Source: Allocoprobacillus halotolerans (lineage in GTDB: Bacteria > Bacillota_I > Bacilli_A > Erysipelotrichales > Coprobacillaceae). Taken from it: 64,000 nt of DNA. Below, in pieces: positions 1-9,214 of the stretch. Below the pieces are notes generated by a model. That model did no database searches and was not told the origin of the DNA. It saw only the letters and a list, made by a program, of their open reading frames with translations. A program made the position numbers and the translations under genes. The stretch lies in assembly GCF_024399475.1 (NCBI RefSeq), contig NZ_CP101620.1:1283608-1347607 (forward strand), given 5' to 3'. Within the stretch, counting starts at the first letter, position 1, and each line of letters begins with the position of its first letter.

Positions 1-19
1 TGATTTATTAAAAGATGAA

Positions 20-1105
20 ATGATTAATAACCAAGAACCAACAATGCTTACTTATATTAAAGAAACACCTTATCAATTAGAATGGAATGTTTACCATATT
101 CAAGAGATAACTCAAGAACTGGTTCAATTATATTTACAAAATGATTATAACAGCATTTGGTTGATTGCCTGTGGTTCAAGTTTTAATGGGGCACAATGTG
201 CCAAACCATTTTTAATGAAGTATCTTCATTGTGATGTTAAAGTCATTTCACCAATGACATTTGTATATAGTGAACATCAAATGACAGATAAAGATTTTGT
301 TGTTGTTATATCACAAAGTGGACGTTCAACAAATTGTATACAAGCATTAAAATTATTAAAAGATATGAAAAAACAAGCTGTTGGATTAACAGGATGTATT
401 GATTCTCCTTTAAAAGAATATGGAGATAGAGTTATAGATTATTCAATGGGAATTGAAAAAGTTGGTTATGTCACAAAAGGAATCACTGTTTTATCACAAT
501 ATTTGATGTTGTTTGCTTTAGAAGTAAGCTTAAAGAAAGGATTGACGAATCAAAAAGATTATCAAGCAATCATTGAAGAACTCAAAGCTATTCCTTCTCG
601 TCATCAAATCATGCAAAAACAAACGAAAGATTTTTATCAAAAGCATCAATGTGAAATGACATCTATGGATATATCATTTTTGATTGGATTTATGCAAAGT
701 TATGGTATTGCTTTAGAAGGTGCATTAAAAATGGCAGAAACAATCAAAATGCCATGCATGGCTTATGAAGCCGAAGAATTTGTGCATGGATTTAATCTTC
801 AATTAACTCCTCGTTATACAGTTTGGTGTATAGATGGTTGTTTAAAGGGAAGTCAACGTCTTATTCAAATTTATCAGGCTATAAATAGTGTAACACCTCA
901 TGTTTATGCTATTACAAACAGTCCTGATATTGATGATGATCATGCAATCAGAATACCATTTGAAATGACTGAACCGCTTTTGATGCCACTTTATATATTA
1001 CCTGTTTTTCAAATCATTGCTTATCAAGTGAGTGAAGAATTACAAACATGGAATACTCATCCAAGATTCTCACAATTTAAAAACTATATACAAACAAAAA
1101 AATGA
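20..1105 (+). CDS. SIS-domain sugar-phosphate deglycase/isomerase (GlmS-C/GfrE-like)
   Basis: A 361-aa protein with two SIS folds like the isomerase half of GlmS. The first carries IACGSSFNGAQ (about residues 49-59) and the serine-rich phosphosugar loop SQSGRST (about 99-105); the second contains ALEGALKMAE and the YEAEEFVHG motif. Family members (AgaS, FrlB, GfrE) act on amino-sugar or fructosamine 6-phosphates in the cytosol. Together with the second SIS gene at 2400 and the mannose-type PTS, the best guess is a glucoselysine/fructoselysine-6-phosphate deglycase, inferred from the gfr arrangement. The start is uncertain: ATG at 20 keeps the EPTML-Y-KETP lead typical of the family, but ATG at 44 is possible and no clear RBS is visible. 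Confidence 0.8.
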   Translation: MINNQEPTMLTYIKETPYQLEWNVYHIQEITQELVQLYLQNDYNSIWLIACGSSFNGAQCAKPFLMKYLHCDVKVISPMTFVYSEHQMTDKDFVVVISQSGRSTNCIQALKLLKDMKKQAVGLTGCIDSPLKEYGDRVIDYSMGIEKVGYVTKGITVLSQYLMLFALEVSLKKGLTNQKDYQAIIEELKAIPSRHQIMQKQTKDFYQKHQCEMTSMDISFLIGFMQSYGIALEGALKMAETIKMPCMAYEAEEFVHGFNLQLTPRYTVWCIDGCLKGSQRLIQIYQAINSVTPHVYAITNSPDIDDDHAIRIPFEMTEPLLMPLYILPVFQIIAYQVSEELQTWNTHPRFSQFKNYIQTKK

Positions 1106-1139
1106 AAAGAAATAAGTAAAATGCTTATTTCTTTTCATT
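1101..1139. terminator. bidirectional terminator-like hairpin between convergent genes
   Basis: A perfect 16-bp stem, 1101-1116 paired with 1124-1139, with loop TAAAATG. It includes the stop codon of the SIS gene and lies between it and the convergent M14-family gene, so it can serve both strands. Confidence 0.75.
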
Positions 1140-1169
1140 TAATGATGGATGATAATACCCCATAAGCAA

Positions 1170-2083
1170 TTAAAGCTGTTTCTTTTTTAAAGGAAGTCCA
1201 CTTGTATAATAGAAAACTATACCATCTTCTTTCGCAACAAATTCTTGAATGATATGCCCATAAAAATCTTCAATATATCCTATTTTTTGTCCTTTGAGAA
1301 TTATTTGATGCGTTTCTACTAATGGATACCATAATCCAACACATGGAGAAGTGAGGTAAATGGTTTTTGTGAAAATCTTTTGGTCTTGAATTTTTGTTTG
1401 AGATAAATGTGGATAAGAATAAATGTGAAGATACTCAAGGAGTGAAAATATATCATTTTCATCTTCTTGAATCCATTGAGGATAACACTGTTGACCATAT
1501 CCTCTTTCTAAGAGAATCCCTGGTATATGAAGATAATTGGCAGCATAACTATATTCTCCCGTTGTCGCAAAGGACTCAATAAAGTATGGAACATTGAAAT
1601 GTTTAGCGGTACCGCTAAAGATTGTTCTCTCACTTGTTTGCAATGTGGAAAAAATAAACAGGGCGTTAGATTTTCACGACCACCACCACTATGTATATCT
1701 AATATAAAGTCAACATGTGGAAAGACCTCTCGAACAAAGAAATCAGCAATACGCATACTTTCACTTCCATGAGGATCACCGGGATATACTTGATTGAGAT
1801 TGCCTTGATCTTCAGGTAAAACAGCACTGGTTTTTGCCCAAAAGCCATTGACGTTTACACAATGAAAGATAATGATTTTTCCATGTACATCTTTAGGATC
1901 AATCTTTTTGGCGACATTGATGGTAGCGGGAATGCCAGGATATTCACCACTGTGGATACCTGCAGTTATAAGTAGACAAGGACCATCGTGTGCACCATGA
2001 ATAATTGTTGTGGGAATATGATAATTGTCAACATGGGGTTGAATTGATAATTGTTGTTTTGTTCCTTTTTTTATATTTAACAT
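1170..2083 (-). CDS. M14-family succinylglutamate desuccinylase/aspartoacylase-like zinc hydrolase (frameshifted)
   Basis: Reading from 2083 leftwards, the protein has the zinc-binding motif HSGEYPG (H44, E47) and later DIHSGGG with the third ligand, the signature of the AstE/AspA branch of M14 carboxypeptidases, which cleave N-acyl amino acids or short peptides. At about 1607 the frame changes. Adding one A to the AAA run on the minus strand (CTAAACATT) joins the halves into one protein of about 300 aa (VPLKHFNVPYFIES at the junction). The gene faces the deglycase operon and may trim glycated dipeptides or acyl amino acids; that role is inference. The frameshift is probably a sequencing error. 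Confidence 0.7.
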
Positions 2084-2399
2084 ATTAAAATAGCCTCCTT
2101 TTTTATGATTATAATCTATTAAAATACAAAGATGTTGTTGTGTTGTTCATTCGACATTATTTTTATTTTTTAAACACTCTTTATTTGTTTTTCAACACAA
2201 AATAGCTTATATAAAAAATAACTGTGTGATAATTAATAAAAAATATAAAGAAAAAGTGTCGAAGTATGTCAAAAAGTACAAATTCAATAACAAAAGTAAC
2301 TTATCATAGTCAAATATATCAACACTCAATATGTCTTTTTGATGATTTTGTTATAGTGGACATGTAAAGAACAAGAACATCAAAAAGGAGGATATAGAA
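2084..2399. promoter_or_regulatory. divergent intergenic region of the SIS and M14 genes
   Basis: This 316-base, very AT-rich spacer lies between the divergent M14 gene (start 2083) and the SIS gene at 2400, so it must hold both promoters. It carries two copies of a TTCGACA motif: TTCGACATT at 2150-2158 and TTCGACACT on the minus strand at about 2255-2263. A third copy lies upstream of the regulator gene. I see no sigma-54 -24/-12 element and no small gene. Confidence 0.45.
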
Positions 2400-3365
2400 A
2401 TGTTTGATGTCAAAAAAACAATTGAAGAAATTATTTCACAAAAAGAAATTAAAAATTTAAGTTTTGCCGGTGTTGGAGGATCTTTAGCATGTTTCTATGC
2501 TGCATATTATTATGTACAAAGAGAAGCTAAAGGAATAACAACAAGCTATACTTCAGCAAATGAATTTGTTCATGATACACCAGCATGTATTGGTGAAAAT
2601 TCTATTGTTGTGATTGCTTCTAGAGGAGGAAATACTGCTGAAACAGTAGAAGCAGGACGTGTCGCAAAAGCAAAAGGAGCAACTGTTATTGGGTTAACTC
2701 ATGAAGAAGGAGATAATGGTATTCATGAAGTTTCAGATTATACAATCGTTTTTGAAGATGGTGAAGGTGTTCCATTTGAAGTTGGAAAATCTGCTTATAT
2801 CTTAAAAATTGCTTATGAAACTTTACATCAAGTAGAAAATAGTGGGCCATATGAAGCTATGGTAGATGCAATGAATAAGATGAATGATATTGTACCAGCT
2901 GCTCAAAAAGCTATTGTTCCAGAAGCTATCAAATTCTCAGTAAATTATAAAGATAATTCAATTATTTATACAATGGGAAGTGGGACTGCATGGTCAGCTG
3001 CACAACAAGAAACAATTTGTATTTTAATGGAAATGCAATGGATTAATTCAGCTGTTATTCATACTGGAGAATACTTCCATGGTCCATTTGAAATCACTGA
3101 TCCAGATACAGCATTCTTACTTTTAAAATCAACTGGAAAAACACAACCACTTGATGATAGAGCTATTCAATTCTTGGATCAATACAATCATCATCATACA
3201 GTTGTAGATTTGGAAAAATATGGATCTAAAGAATTAGGTGAAGTCAGTGAATACTATGATTATGATTTCCACACTGCATTATTAAGCGTATTTAATCAGT
3301 TATTAGCTGATATGAGAGATCATCCATTAAGCAAGAGAAAATATATGTGGAAATATAAATATTAA
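2400..3365 (+). CDS. SIS-domain fructosamine deglycase-like protein (FrlB/GfrF type)
   Basis: A 321-aa SIS-domain protein starting at ATG 2400 after AAGGAGGATATAGAA. Seen motifs are AGVGGSLACFYAAYY, VVIASRGGNTAETVEAGR (the phosphosugar loop) and, in the second SIS domain, GSGTAWSAAQQE and the H-GPFE region. Length and motif order match the fructoselysine-6-phosphate deglycases FrlB and GfrF, which release an amino acid and glucose 6-phosphate. It is followed by a PRD regulator and a mannose-family PTS, as expected for uptake and phosphorylation of a glycated amine followed by deglycation. The substrate is inferred from gene order only. Confidence 0.8.
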   Translation: MFDVKKTIEEIISQKEIKNLSFAGVGGSLACFYAAYYYVQREAKGITTSYTSANEFVHDTPACIGENSIVVIASRGGNTAETVEAGRVAKAKGATVIGLTHEEGDNGIHEVSDYTIVFEDGEGVPFEVGKSAYILKIAYETLHQVENSGPYEAMVDAMNKMNDIVPAAQKAIVPEAIKFSVNYKDNSIIYTMGSGTAWSAAQQETICILMEMQWINSAVIHTGEYFHGPFEITDPDTAFLLLKSTGKTQPLDDRAIQFLDQYNHHHTVVDLEKYGSKELGEVSEYYDYDFHTALLSVFNQLLADMRDHPLSKRKYMWKYKY

Positions 3366-3378
3366 AATGAATTTTTAG

Positions 3379-3413
3379 TAGAAAGTGAGGATTTATTTGA
3401 ACCTCACTTTCTA
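3379..3413 (+). terminator. terminator-like hairpin after SIS gene
   Basis: A 12-bp stem, 3379-3390 with 3402-3413, and an 11-nt loop just downstream of the SIS gene. It lacks a strong T tail, so it may attenuate or stabilise rather than fully terminate. Confidence 0.55.
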
Positions 3414-3452
3414 TAAAATGATGTGTAAACACAGAAAAGATAATGTTTAATT

Positions 3453-3463
3453 TTTCGACACTA
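3453..3463. promoter_or_regulatory. candidate operator TTTCGACACTA upstream of PRD regulator
   Basis: TTCGACACT at 3454-3462, about 75 bases before the regulator start, repeats the motif in the 2084-2399 spacer. A shared site would fit autoregulation plus control of the SIS gene. This is inference from three occurrences. Confidence 0.3.
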
Positions 3464-3537
3464 AATCATCTAAAAAGCAAATTAGTGTATATTTAAATGT
3501 ATAAAAAAAGTTATTTTGCAAGAGAGGGTGAGTAAAT

Positions 3538-6242
3538 ATGACAGGGAGTACGAAAAGTATCATTTTAAATTATATGAGTGATTTAACACAGAATTTTGAT
3601 TTTACTCAAGTCAATCATTTTACAGCTTCATCTATTGCAAAAGAAATGCATATTAGTCGTAGTTTAGCAAGCCAATATCTTAATGAACTTGTGAAAGAAA
3701 AACAAGTCATGAAAATTAATTCTCGACCAGTTTATTTTCTACATCGACAAAAAATGGAAGAATTATTTCATTTAGTCTTTCAAGATGATGACTTTTATGA
3801 TTTAGAGGAAGTTAAGCAATATATTAATGAACATTCAGTAGGAGATGGAGATTATTCTCAAATTATTGGATATGATAAATCTCTAGCTGAACCTATTAAA
3901 CAATTAAGAGAAGCATTTGAGTATCCACCAAGTGGTTTGCCGGTTGTTTTATATGGGGATAAAGGAACTGGAAAAAGAACGCTTAGTCAAATCATTTACG
4001 AAAACGCTGCAAGAAGAGGTAAAATCAGTGAAAAAGCAAAAGTTTTCAAAATTGAATTTACACCTACGAATAGTGATCAAGTTTCAGTAAAAATCTTTGG
4101 TGATAATACAAAGAAAGGGATTATAGATCATTATGATGATATCGTTTTGATATTAGCTGGTGCACAGTATATGTCAGAAAGCTTTCAAGAAAAGCTATGT
4201 CATCTTATTGAAATGGATAAAGATAGAAGTGCTAAAAAGTTAAAATATATTCATAAGAATATAAGATATATCATTCTATCTGATATTCATCCTCATCATT
4301 TTATGATTGATCGTCTTGTGAAAAACATTCCTGTGATTATTTCATTACCTTTATTAAAAGAAAAAAGTAAAGAAGAAGTGGAAGAGCTTATTATTCATTT
4401 GATGGTTAATGAAGGAAAAAAGATGAATAAAGTCATCAAGGTAAGCAGTAGTGTTTTAAGAGCATTGGTAAATGGTGATTATCCACAAAACTTAATTGGT
4501 TTACAATCAGCGATACAAATTATGTGTGCTTCAGCTTTAAAAGAAAACAGGGGTGTCCAAGAAGTTGTTATTCATACATATCATTTACCTGAATACTTAC
4601 TTAGAACACTTCCTATTGTGACAGATGAAGATATTATTTATATTGATACAACGTCATATAAGAAAAGTGAACAAATTGATTTTATTCTTGATTACTTTAG
4701 TACGATTTTAAAAACATTTTTAAAGAACAAGATTTTGAAGAATCTTTAAAAGATGCGAAACATCATTTTGATTTATTAAGTGATTTCTTGTCTTATAAAC
4801 AAAGAATTGCTCCTGATCGCATTAAAGGTATTGAAATTTCATTGTCCCATATTTTTGATACAGTTCTCAAAAAGCGTTATATGAATTTACCAAGTGGATT
4901 TAGTTATACATTTGCGAAACTTATGTATATTAATGAGCTTTATCATTCTTCAATATATAAATGGCAACAGAAAAATCATTTGAATATCGATAATGTTTTA
5001 ATGCGACTGAAAGAAAACTGTATTAATGAGTCTTTGATTGTAGAAGAAATGATTAGATTGATTAATTCTAATTTAGAAACTGATATTGATGATTTCTTTA
5101 AATTAATTATGATTATGAATTTGAATCATTATAATACAGTCAGAAAAAATCAAAAGATATTTGGTATTATTGTTTGTCATGGATATTCAGCAGCAACTTC
5201 AATTGCTGAAGCAGTAAATAGTTTATTAGAAAGTTATATATTTGATGCTGTAGACATGCCTTTAGATATAACAATTGATGAGATTAAAGAAATGTTAGTA
5301 GAACGTTTGAATCGTATGCATAGTAATGCTGATGTTATTGTGATGGTAGATATGGGTTCATTAGAATTATTAGGAAAAAGCTTAAGTACAGCTATCAATT
5401 GCAATGTTGGTGTGATTAATAACGTATCAACAAGATTAGCTTTAAATACAGGGAATGCTATTCTAAATGAAAACAACATGAAAACGATTTTAGAAAAAGT
5501 CAGTGCTGATTCTAAAGCAAAGTATACAATTGTTAAAAGACAGAAGATGGATGCCATTATCTTTACAAGTGAAAGTGGAATTCAAACAGCACAGCGAATG
5601 CGAGAATTATTTGAAAATAGTTTATCAGTTAAACAAATTCCTGTTGATTTAGTTGTATGTGATTACAATCAATTGATTTCTAATGGAAACAGTCATGAAG
5701 TTTTTAATAATAATAATGTTCTCTTTATTACTGGAACTGCCAATCCACATGTAAGTGGTCAACAATTTGTAGCCTTAGAAGATATTATTTCAGGACATTA
5801 TATTGAAATTATTATGGAACGTTTATCAAAATATATGGATGTTGCAGAATTAGATAACTTGATTAGTAATTTAAGAAAGAATTTTACTTTACTCAATGTC
5901 GTAGGATATTTAACAATTTTAAATCCAAAAGTTTTATTAGATAACGTCAGTATGGCAATAGATGTTTTACAAGATTATATGCATAGAAAATTTGATGGGA
6001 AAACACTTATAGGTTTATATATACATGTTTGTTGTCTGATTGAAAGATTAGTTACAAAAACAGCAATTACTGATTTTGATGGTTTAGAAGACTTTGAAAC
6101 AAATAATTCAAAATTTATTCAATATGTACATGATGCTTTTCTTGTTATTTCAAAAAGATATAACATTACAATTCCAACAAGTGAAATAGCTTATCTTCAT
6201 GAATTTATAGAAGCAGATGAGCGTAAAGAAAAGATTGAATAA
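3538..6242 (+). CDS. LevR/DhaR-like PRD-domain transcriptional regulator (frameshifted)
   Basis: About 900 aa when one frameshift near 4713 is repaired. There a T5 run should be T6, giving TFFKEQDFEE and a continuous frame. Order: N-terminal winged HTH (about 1-70, ASSIAKEMHISRSLASQYL), AAA+ domain (about 95-330, Walker A GDKGTGKRT), PRD1, an EIIA-Man domain with its histidine in VCHGYSAA, and PRD2 near the C-terminus. This is the architecture of LevR-type activators controlled by PTS phosphorylation. However, the GAFTGA sigma-54 loop is absent and the Walker B region reads IVLILAGAQ without the acidic pair, so classical sigma-54 activation is doubtful. It sits just before the PTS genes it presumably controls. 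Confidence 0.8.
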
Positions 6243-6397
6243 AGTTAATGAATAACTCCTTTCCATTATGAAGAAGGAGAAAATACCAACGATGAAACTG
6301 AGGAGTTGTTGTCATATACACTTATTAATAATGTTGTTGTATGAACCTTCTTCAGCAAAATAAGAATATTTTGGCACGAAAGGAATGAATAGAAGAA
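6243..6397 (+). promoter_or_regulatory. structured spacer between regulator and PTS genes
   Basis: A 155-base gene-free spacer. Two inverted repeats interleave: AACTCCT (6254-6260) with AGGAGTT (6301-6307), and TGAAGAAGG (6269-6277) with CCTTCTTCA (6346-6354). The crossed order cannot form as two simple hairpins at once and suggests alternative or pseudoknotted RNA folds ahead of the EIIA gene. There is no poly-T tract. Confidence 0.4.
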
Positions 6398-6823
6398 ATG
6401 GAAAAAAGTAAAAAGATAATTATAGCCACACATGGCTATCTTGCCGATGGATTTGTAAGCGCTTTAAATATTATTGTGGGAGAGCATGAAGATATTCAAG
6501 CAGTATGTTGTTATACAACACCAGATTTTGATTTGGATCAAGTAATCATAAAGATCATGGAAAATCATGATTTTGAAAAGAAAGATTTAATTATTTGTAC
6601 AGATATATTAGGTGGAAGTGTAAATAATGGATTTGTGAAATATTTAGGAACATATCCATTTCATTTGATGACAAACGTTAACTTAGCTTTTTTGATAGAT
6701 TTATTATTAACAACACCATCAATTACTCCTGATGTATTAAAAATGAAGGAAAAAGAAGAATTGTTTGGTGTGAAATATATTAATAGTTCAGTTGGAAATA
6801 TTGATGAAGATGATGATTTATAA
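6398..6823 (+). CDS. PTS mannose/fructose/sorbose-family EIIA component
   Basis: A 141-aa cytosolic EIIA of the mannose superfamily. The phosphorylated histidine is H12 in IIATHGYLADGF and the domain continues with IICTDILGGSVNNGF, typical of the fold. It accepts phosphate from HPr and passes it to the EIIB encoded 17 bases downstream. It is the first of four PTS genes in a tight EIIA-EIIB-EIIC-EIID operon; with the nearby SIS genes the set resembles gfrABCD. The start ATG follows an AGGAATGAATAGAAGAA leader. Confidence 0.9.
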   Translation: MEKSKKIIIATHGYLADGFVSALNIIVGEHEDIQAVCCYTTPDFDLDQVIIKIMENHDFEKKDLIICTDILGGSVNNGFVKYLGTYPFHLMTNVNLAFLIDLLLTTPSITPDVLKMKEKEELFGVKYINSSVGNIDEDDDL

Positions 6824-6840
6824 TTAGGAGGTGACATGGA

Positions 6841-7305
6841 ATGATAAAAGCAGTAAGAGTTGATCATAGATTAGTACATGGACAAGTTGCATTTACATGG
6901 ACACATTATTTAGCAGTATCAAGAATTATTGTTATTGATGATAAGGCAGCTAATGATGAATTTCAAAAAATGGCATTAAATATGTCTAAACCAGCGGGTG
7001 TTAAATTGAATATTTTTACTGTGGAAAAAGCTTTGTCTAAGATGCCTAAAGTTGAAGAACTTAAAGATACTATTTTTATTGTTTTTGGTTGTACAAAAGA
7101 TGCCGCTAGATTTATAGAAAAATATCCAAAAATTAAAGAAATCAATTATGGTGGTATCGCTAAAAAAGAAGGATCAAAATTATATTCAGATGTTGTTTAT
7201 TTAAATGATGAGGAAGTTGAAGATTCAAAGAAAATCATGGATTGTGGAACAAAAATATTTATGCAACAGCTTCCTTCAACAAAAAGAGAAGAATTAAAAA
7301 TTTGA
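6841..7305 (+). CDS. PTS mannose/fructose/sorbose-family EIIB component
   Basis: A 154-aa EIIB with the active-site loop DHRLVHGQVA, where H13 is phosphorylated. The protein phosphorylates the incoming sugar at the membrane IIC/IID pair. It starts at ATG 6841 after TAGGAGGTGACATGGA and stops with TGA followed by TAA. Length is standard for the family. It belongs to the EIIA-D operon. Confidence 0.92.
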   Translation: MIKAVRVDHRLVHGQVAFTWTHYLAVSRIIVIDDKAANDEFQKMALNMSKPAGVKLNIFTVEKALSKMPKVEELKDTIFIVFGCTKDAARFIEKYPKIKEINYGGIAKKEGSKLYSDVVYLNDEEVEDSKKIMDCGTKIFMQQLPSTKREELKI

Positions 7306-7325
7306 TAAATGAGGAGGAAAAATAA

Positions 7326-8111
7326 ATGTTATTAAATGCAATTGTGATTGGTTTAATCGCTGTATTTGGTAGATTAGATTCACGAATGTTAGGGCGATTA
7401 AATTTTGAAAGACCATTAATTACCTGTACACTTGTAGGTTTGTTTTTAGGAGATCTAAAAACAGGTTTAGCAGTCGGAGCTTCTATGGAAATGGTAAGCT
7501 TAGGATTTATGAGTATTGGAGCATCAGGTTTTGATATGAACATGGGTGCGATTGTTGGGTGTGCTATTGTTATTATGACTGGTTCAGATATTTCAGCAGC
7601 ATTAGCTATCGCAACACCTATGACATTATTAAGTACTTTAATTGAAACTGGGGCTTCAGTTGTTCGTATTAGTATGACACATATGATTGATAATTGTGTG
7701 GCTCAAGGTAATTTTAAAAGAGCAAAAACAATTAATATTTTTTGGGGACCAGCTTTATATGCTATTTGTTATTTTATTCCTGTATTTATTGCAGTTTACT
7801 TTGGTGCAGATTTAATTAACGCTATTAATAATGTTATTCCTGAATTTGTATTAAATGGAATTACTTTAGGTGCGAACTTAGTAGCATTCTTTGGATTTGC
7901 GATGTTGCTTTCAGTTATGATTAATAAGAAAAATGCGATTTTCTTCTTCCTTGGATTTGCGATAGCTGCTTATTCAGGAATAAGTTTAACTGGTATTGCT
8001 ATTTTTGCTGTTATTTTCGCTGTAGTTTTATATCAATTAAAATATGATAATGATTCAAAATTACAAACTGCTAATGGTTCAGTAGATGAATTAGATGAGT
8101 TAGATGATTAA
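7326..8111 (+). CDS. PTS mannose/fructose/sorbose-family EIIC permease
   Basis: A 261-aa polytopic membrane protein starting 20 bases after EIIB with GAGGAGG as RBS. It has the conserved N-terminal FGRLDSRMLGRLNFERPL-type lead and GLFLGDLKTGLAVGASMEM, the core of the IIC family. It forms the translocation channel with EIID. The C-terminus is acidic (ELDELDD). Confidence 0.92.
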   Translation: MLLNAIVIGLIAVFGRLDSRMLGRLNFERPLITCTLVGLFLGDLKTGLAVGASMEMVSLGFMSIGASGFDMNMGAIVGCAIVIMTGSDISAALAIATPMTLLSTLIETGASVVRISMTHMIDNCVAQGNFKRAKTINIFWGPALYAICYFIPVFIAVYFGADLINAINNVIPEFVLNGITLGANLVAFFGFAMLLSVMINKKNAIFFFLGFAIAAYSGISLTGIAIFAVIFAVVLYQLKYDNDSKLQTANGSVDELDELDD

Positions 8112-8132
8112 TAAGGTTAGGAGGATTATAAA

Positions 8133-8969
8133 ATGTCAAAACAAGGTCTAGAAGTACAAAAAAATTATCCGTTAAAAAAGAAATGTAAAGAATTCTTTTG
8201 GGGTGGGTGGTGTATGCAGACCAACTGGAATTATGAACGACAAATGAATACGGCTTTTATGTGGGGTATTTCTAAAACATTAGATCGTTTATATCCAAAC
8301 CCAGAAGATCTTGAAAAGAAAAAAGAAAGATATAATGCAGCTTTGGAATTCTTCAATATTACACCTCAATGTGGAGCTTTCGTATTAGGATTAACAGCTG
8401 CTATGGAAGAAGAATATGCTGAACATCCAGATACATTTAATCCTGAAATGATTACAAATGTTAAAACTGCATTAATGGGTCCATTATCAGGAATTGGAGA
8501 TTCATTATTTCAAGGAACTGTTAGAATTATCGCTATGAGTATTGGTATTTCTTTAGCACAGAAAGGTTCCATTTTAGGACCAATCATTGCTATCTTAATT
8601 TCGTTTGCTGTAAGTTTTCCAATTACATGGTATGGTGGTAAACTTGGTTATGTTAAAGGACAAGAAGTTATTCATCAGATGTCAGAAAGTAATTTGATGG
8701 ATAAAGTGATGTATGCTTGTTCAATTGCTGGGCTTATAGTTGTTGGTGGTATGTGTGCAACTTTAGTCAACATTACAACACCAATCGTTTATAATGAAAC
8801 ATTAGTATTACAAGAAGTGTTAGATGGAATTATGCCTGCATTACTTCCATTATGTTTAACTGGTATTATGTATTATTTTGTTAAAAAAGGTGTTCACCCA
8901 ATTGTGATTGTTATTGCTTGTTTTGTTGTTGGAGTTGTATTAAATTACTTCGGTATACTTGCTGTATAA
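8133..8969 (+). CDS. PTS mannose/fructose/sorbose-family EIID permease
   Basis: A 278-aa membrane protein of the IID family: WNYERQMN lead, FNITPQCGAFVLGLTAAMEE, and LMGPLSGIGDSLFQG, a family hallmark. Transmembrane stretches fill the C-terminal half. It starts after TTAGGAGGATTATAAA and is the last gene of the operon, which a strong terminator follows. Confidence 0.92.
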   Translation: MSKQGLEVQKNYPLKKKCKEFFWGGWCMQTNWNYERQMNTAFMWGISKTLDRLYPNPEDLEKKKERYNAALEFFNITPQCGAFVLGLTAAMEEEYAEHPDTFNPEMITNVKTALMGPLSGIGDSLFQGTVRIIAMSIGISLAQKGSILGPIIAILISFAVSFPITWYGGKLGYVKGQEVIHQMSESNLMDKVMYACSIAGLIVVGGMCATLVNITTPIVYNETLVLQEVLDGIMPALLPLCLTGIMYYFVKKGVHPIVIVIACFVVGVVLNYFGILAV

Positions 8970-8986
8970 AACATTCTTTGAAGATA

Positions 8987-9013
8987 GAGAACTGAAACGC
9001 TTCAGTTCTTTTT
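8987..9013 (+). terminator. intrinsic terminator of the PTS operon
   Basis: Perfect 8-bp stem GAACTGAA (8989-8996) / TTCAGTTC (9001-9008), loop ACGC, followed by TTTTTC. Confidence 0.9.
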
Positions 9014-9040
9014 CTATTTTAAAAATAATTTCATCTTTTT

Positions 9041-9069
9041 TTGACGTATAAAAATAACCATGTTATGAT
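9041..9069 (+). promoter_or_regulatory. promoter of the thiamine operon
   Basis: TTGACG at 9041-9046 and TATGAT at 9064-9069 with a 17-base spacer, placed just upstream of the TPP riboswitch. Confidence 0.8.
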
Positions 9070-9075
9070 TATAAA

Positions 9076-9200
9076 AGAAATGGGAGCTTATAGATAGGCT
9101 GAGAGGAAGTTGTGAACTTCGACCATACCTGATTTGGATAATGCCAACGTAGGGATAGAAGATTGATGGTAAGAGTATATCCCTATGATATATTCTTTTT
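9076..9200 (+). ncRNA. TPP riboswitch with terminator platform
   Basis: The THI-box is complete: GGGAGC (9082-9087), GGCTGAGAG, GACC, ACCTGATTTGGATAATGCC and AACGTAGGGA. The expression platform is visible. TAGGGATA (9150-9157, end of the aptamer) can pair with TATCCCTA (9178-9185). The alternative is a terminator hairpin, 9171-9180 with 9188-9197, followed by T residues. TPP binding frees the terminator arms and switches off the thi genes downstream. Confidence 0.95.
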
Positions 9201-9214
9201 GTTAGGAGAAAAAT

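Noticed and set aside
1394-1772. Plus-strand frames over the M14 gene
   Set aside because: No RBS, and the minus strand carries the recognisable zinc-hydrolase motifs.
6371-6394. TTGGCAC resembling a sigma-54 -24 element before the EIIA gene
   Set aside because: No GC doublet at the -12 position and it lies only about 25 bases from the start codon, overlapping the RBS region.
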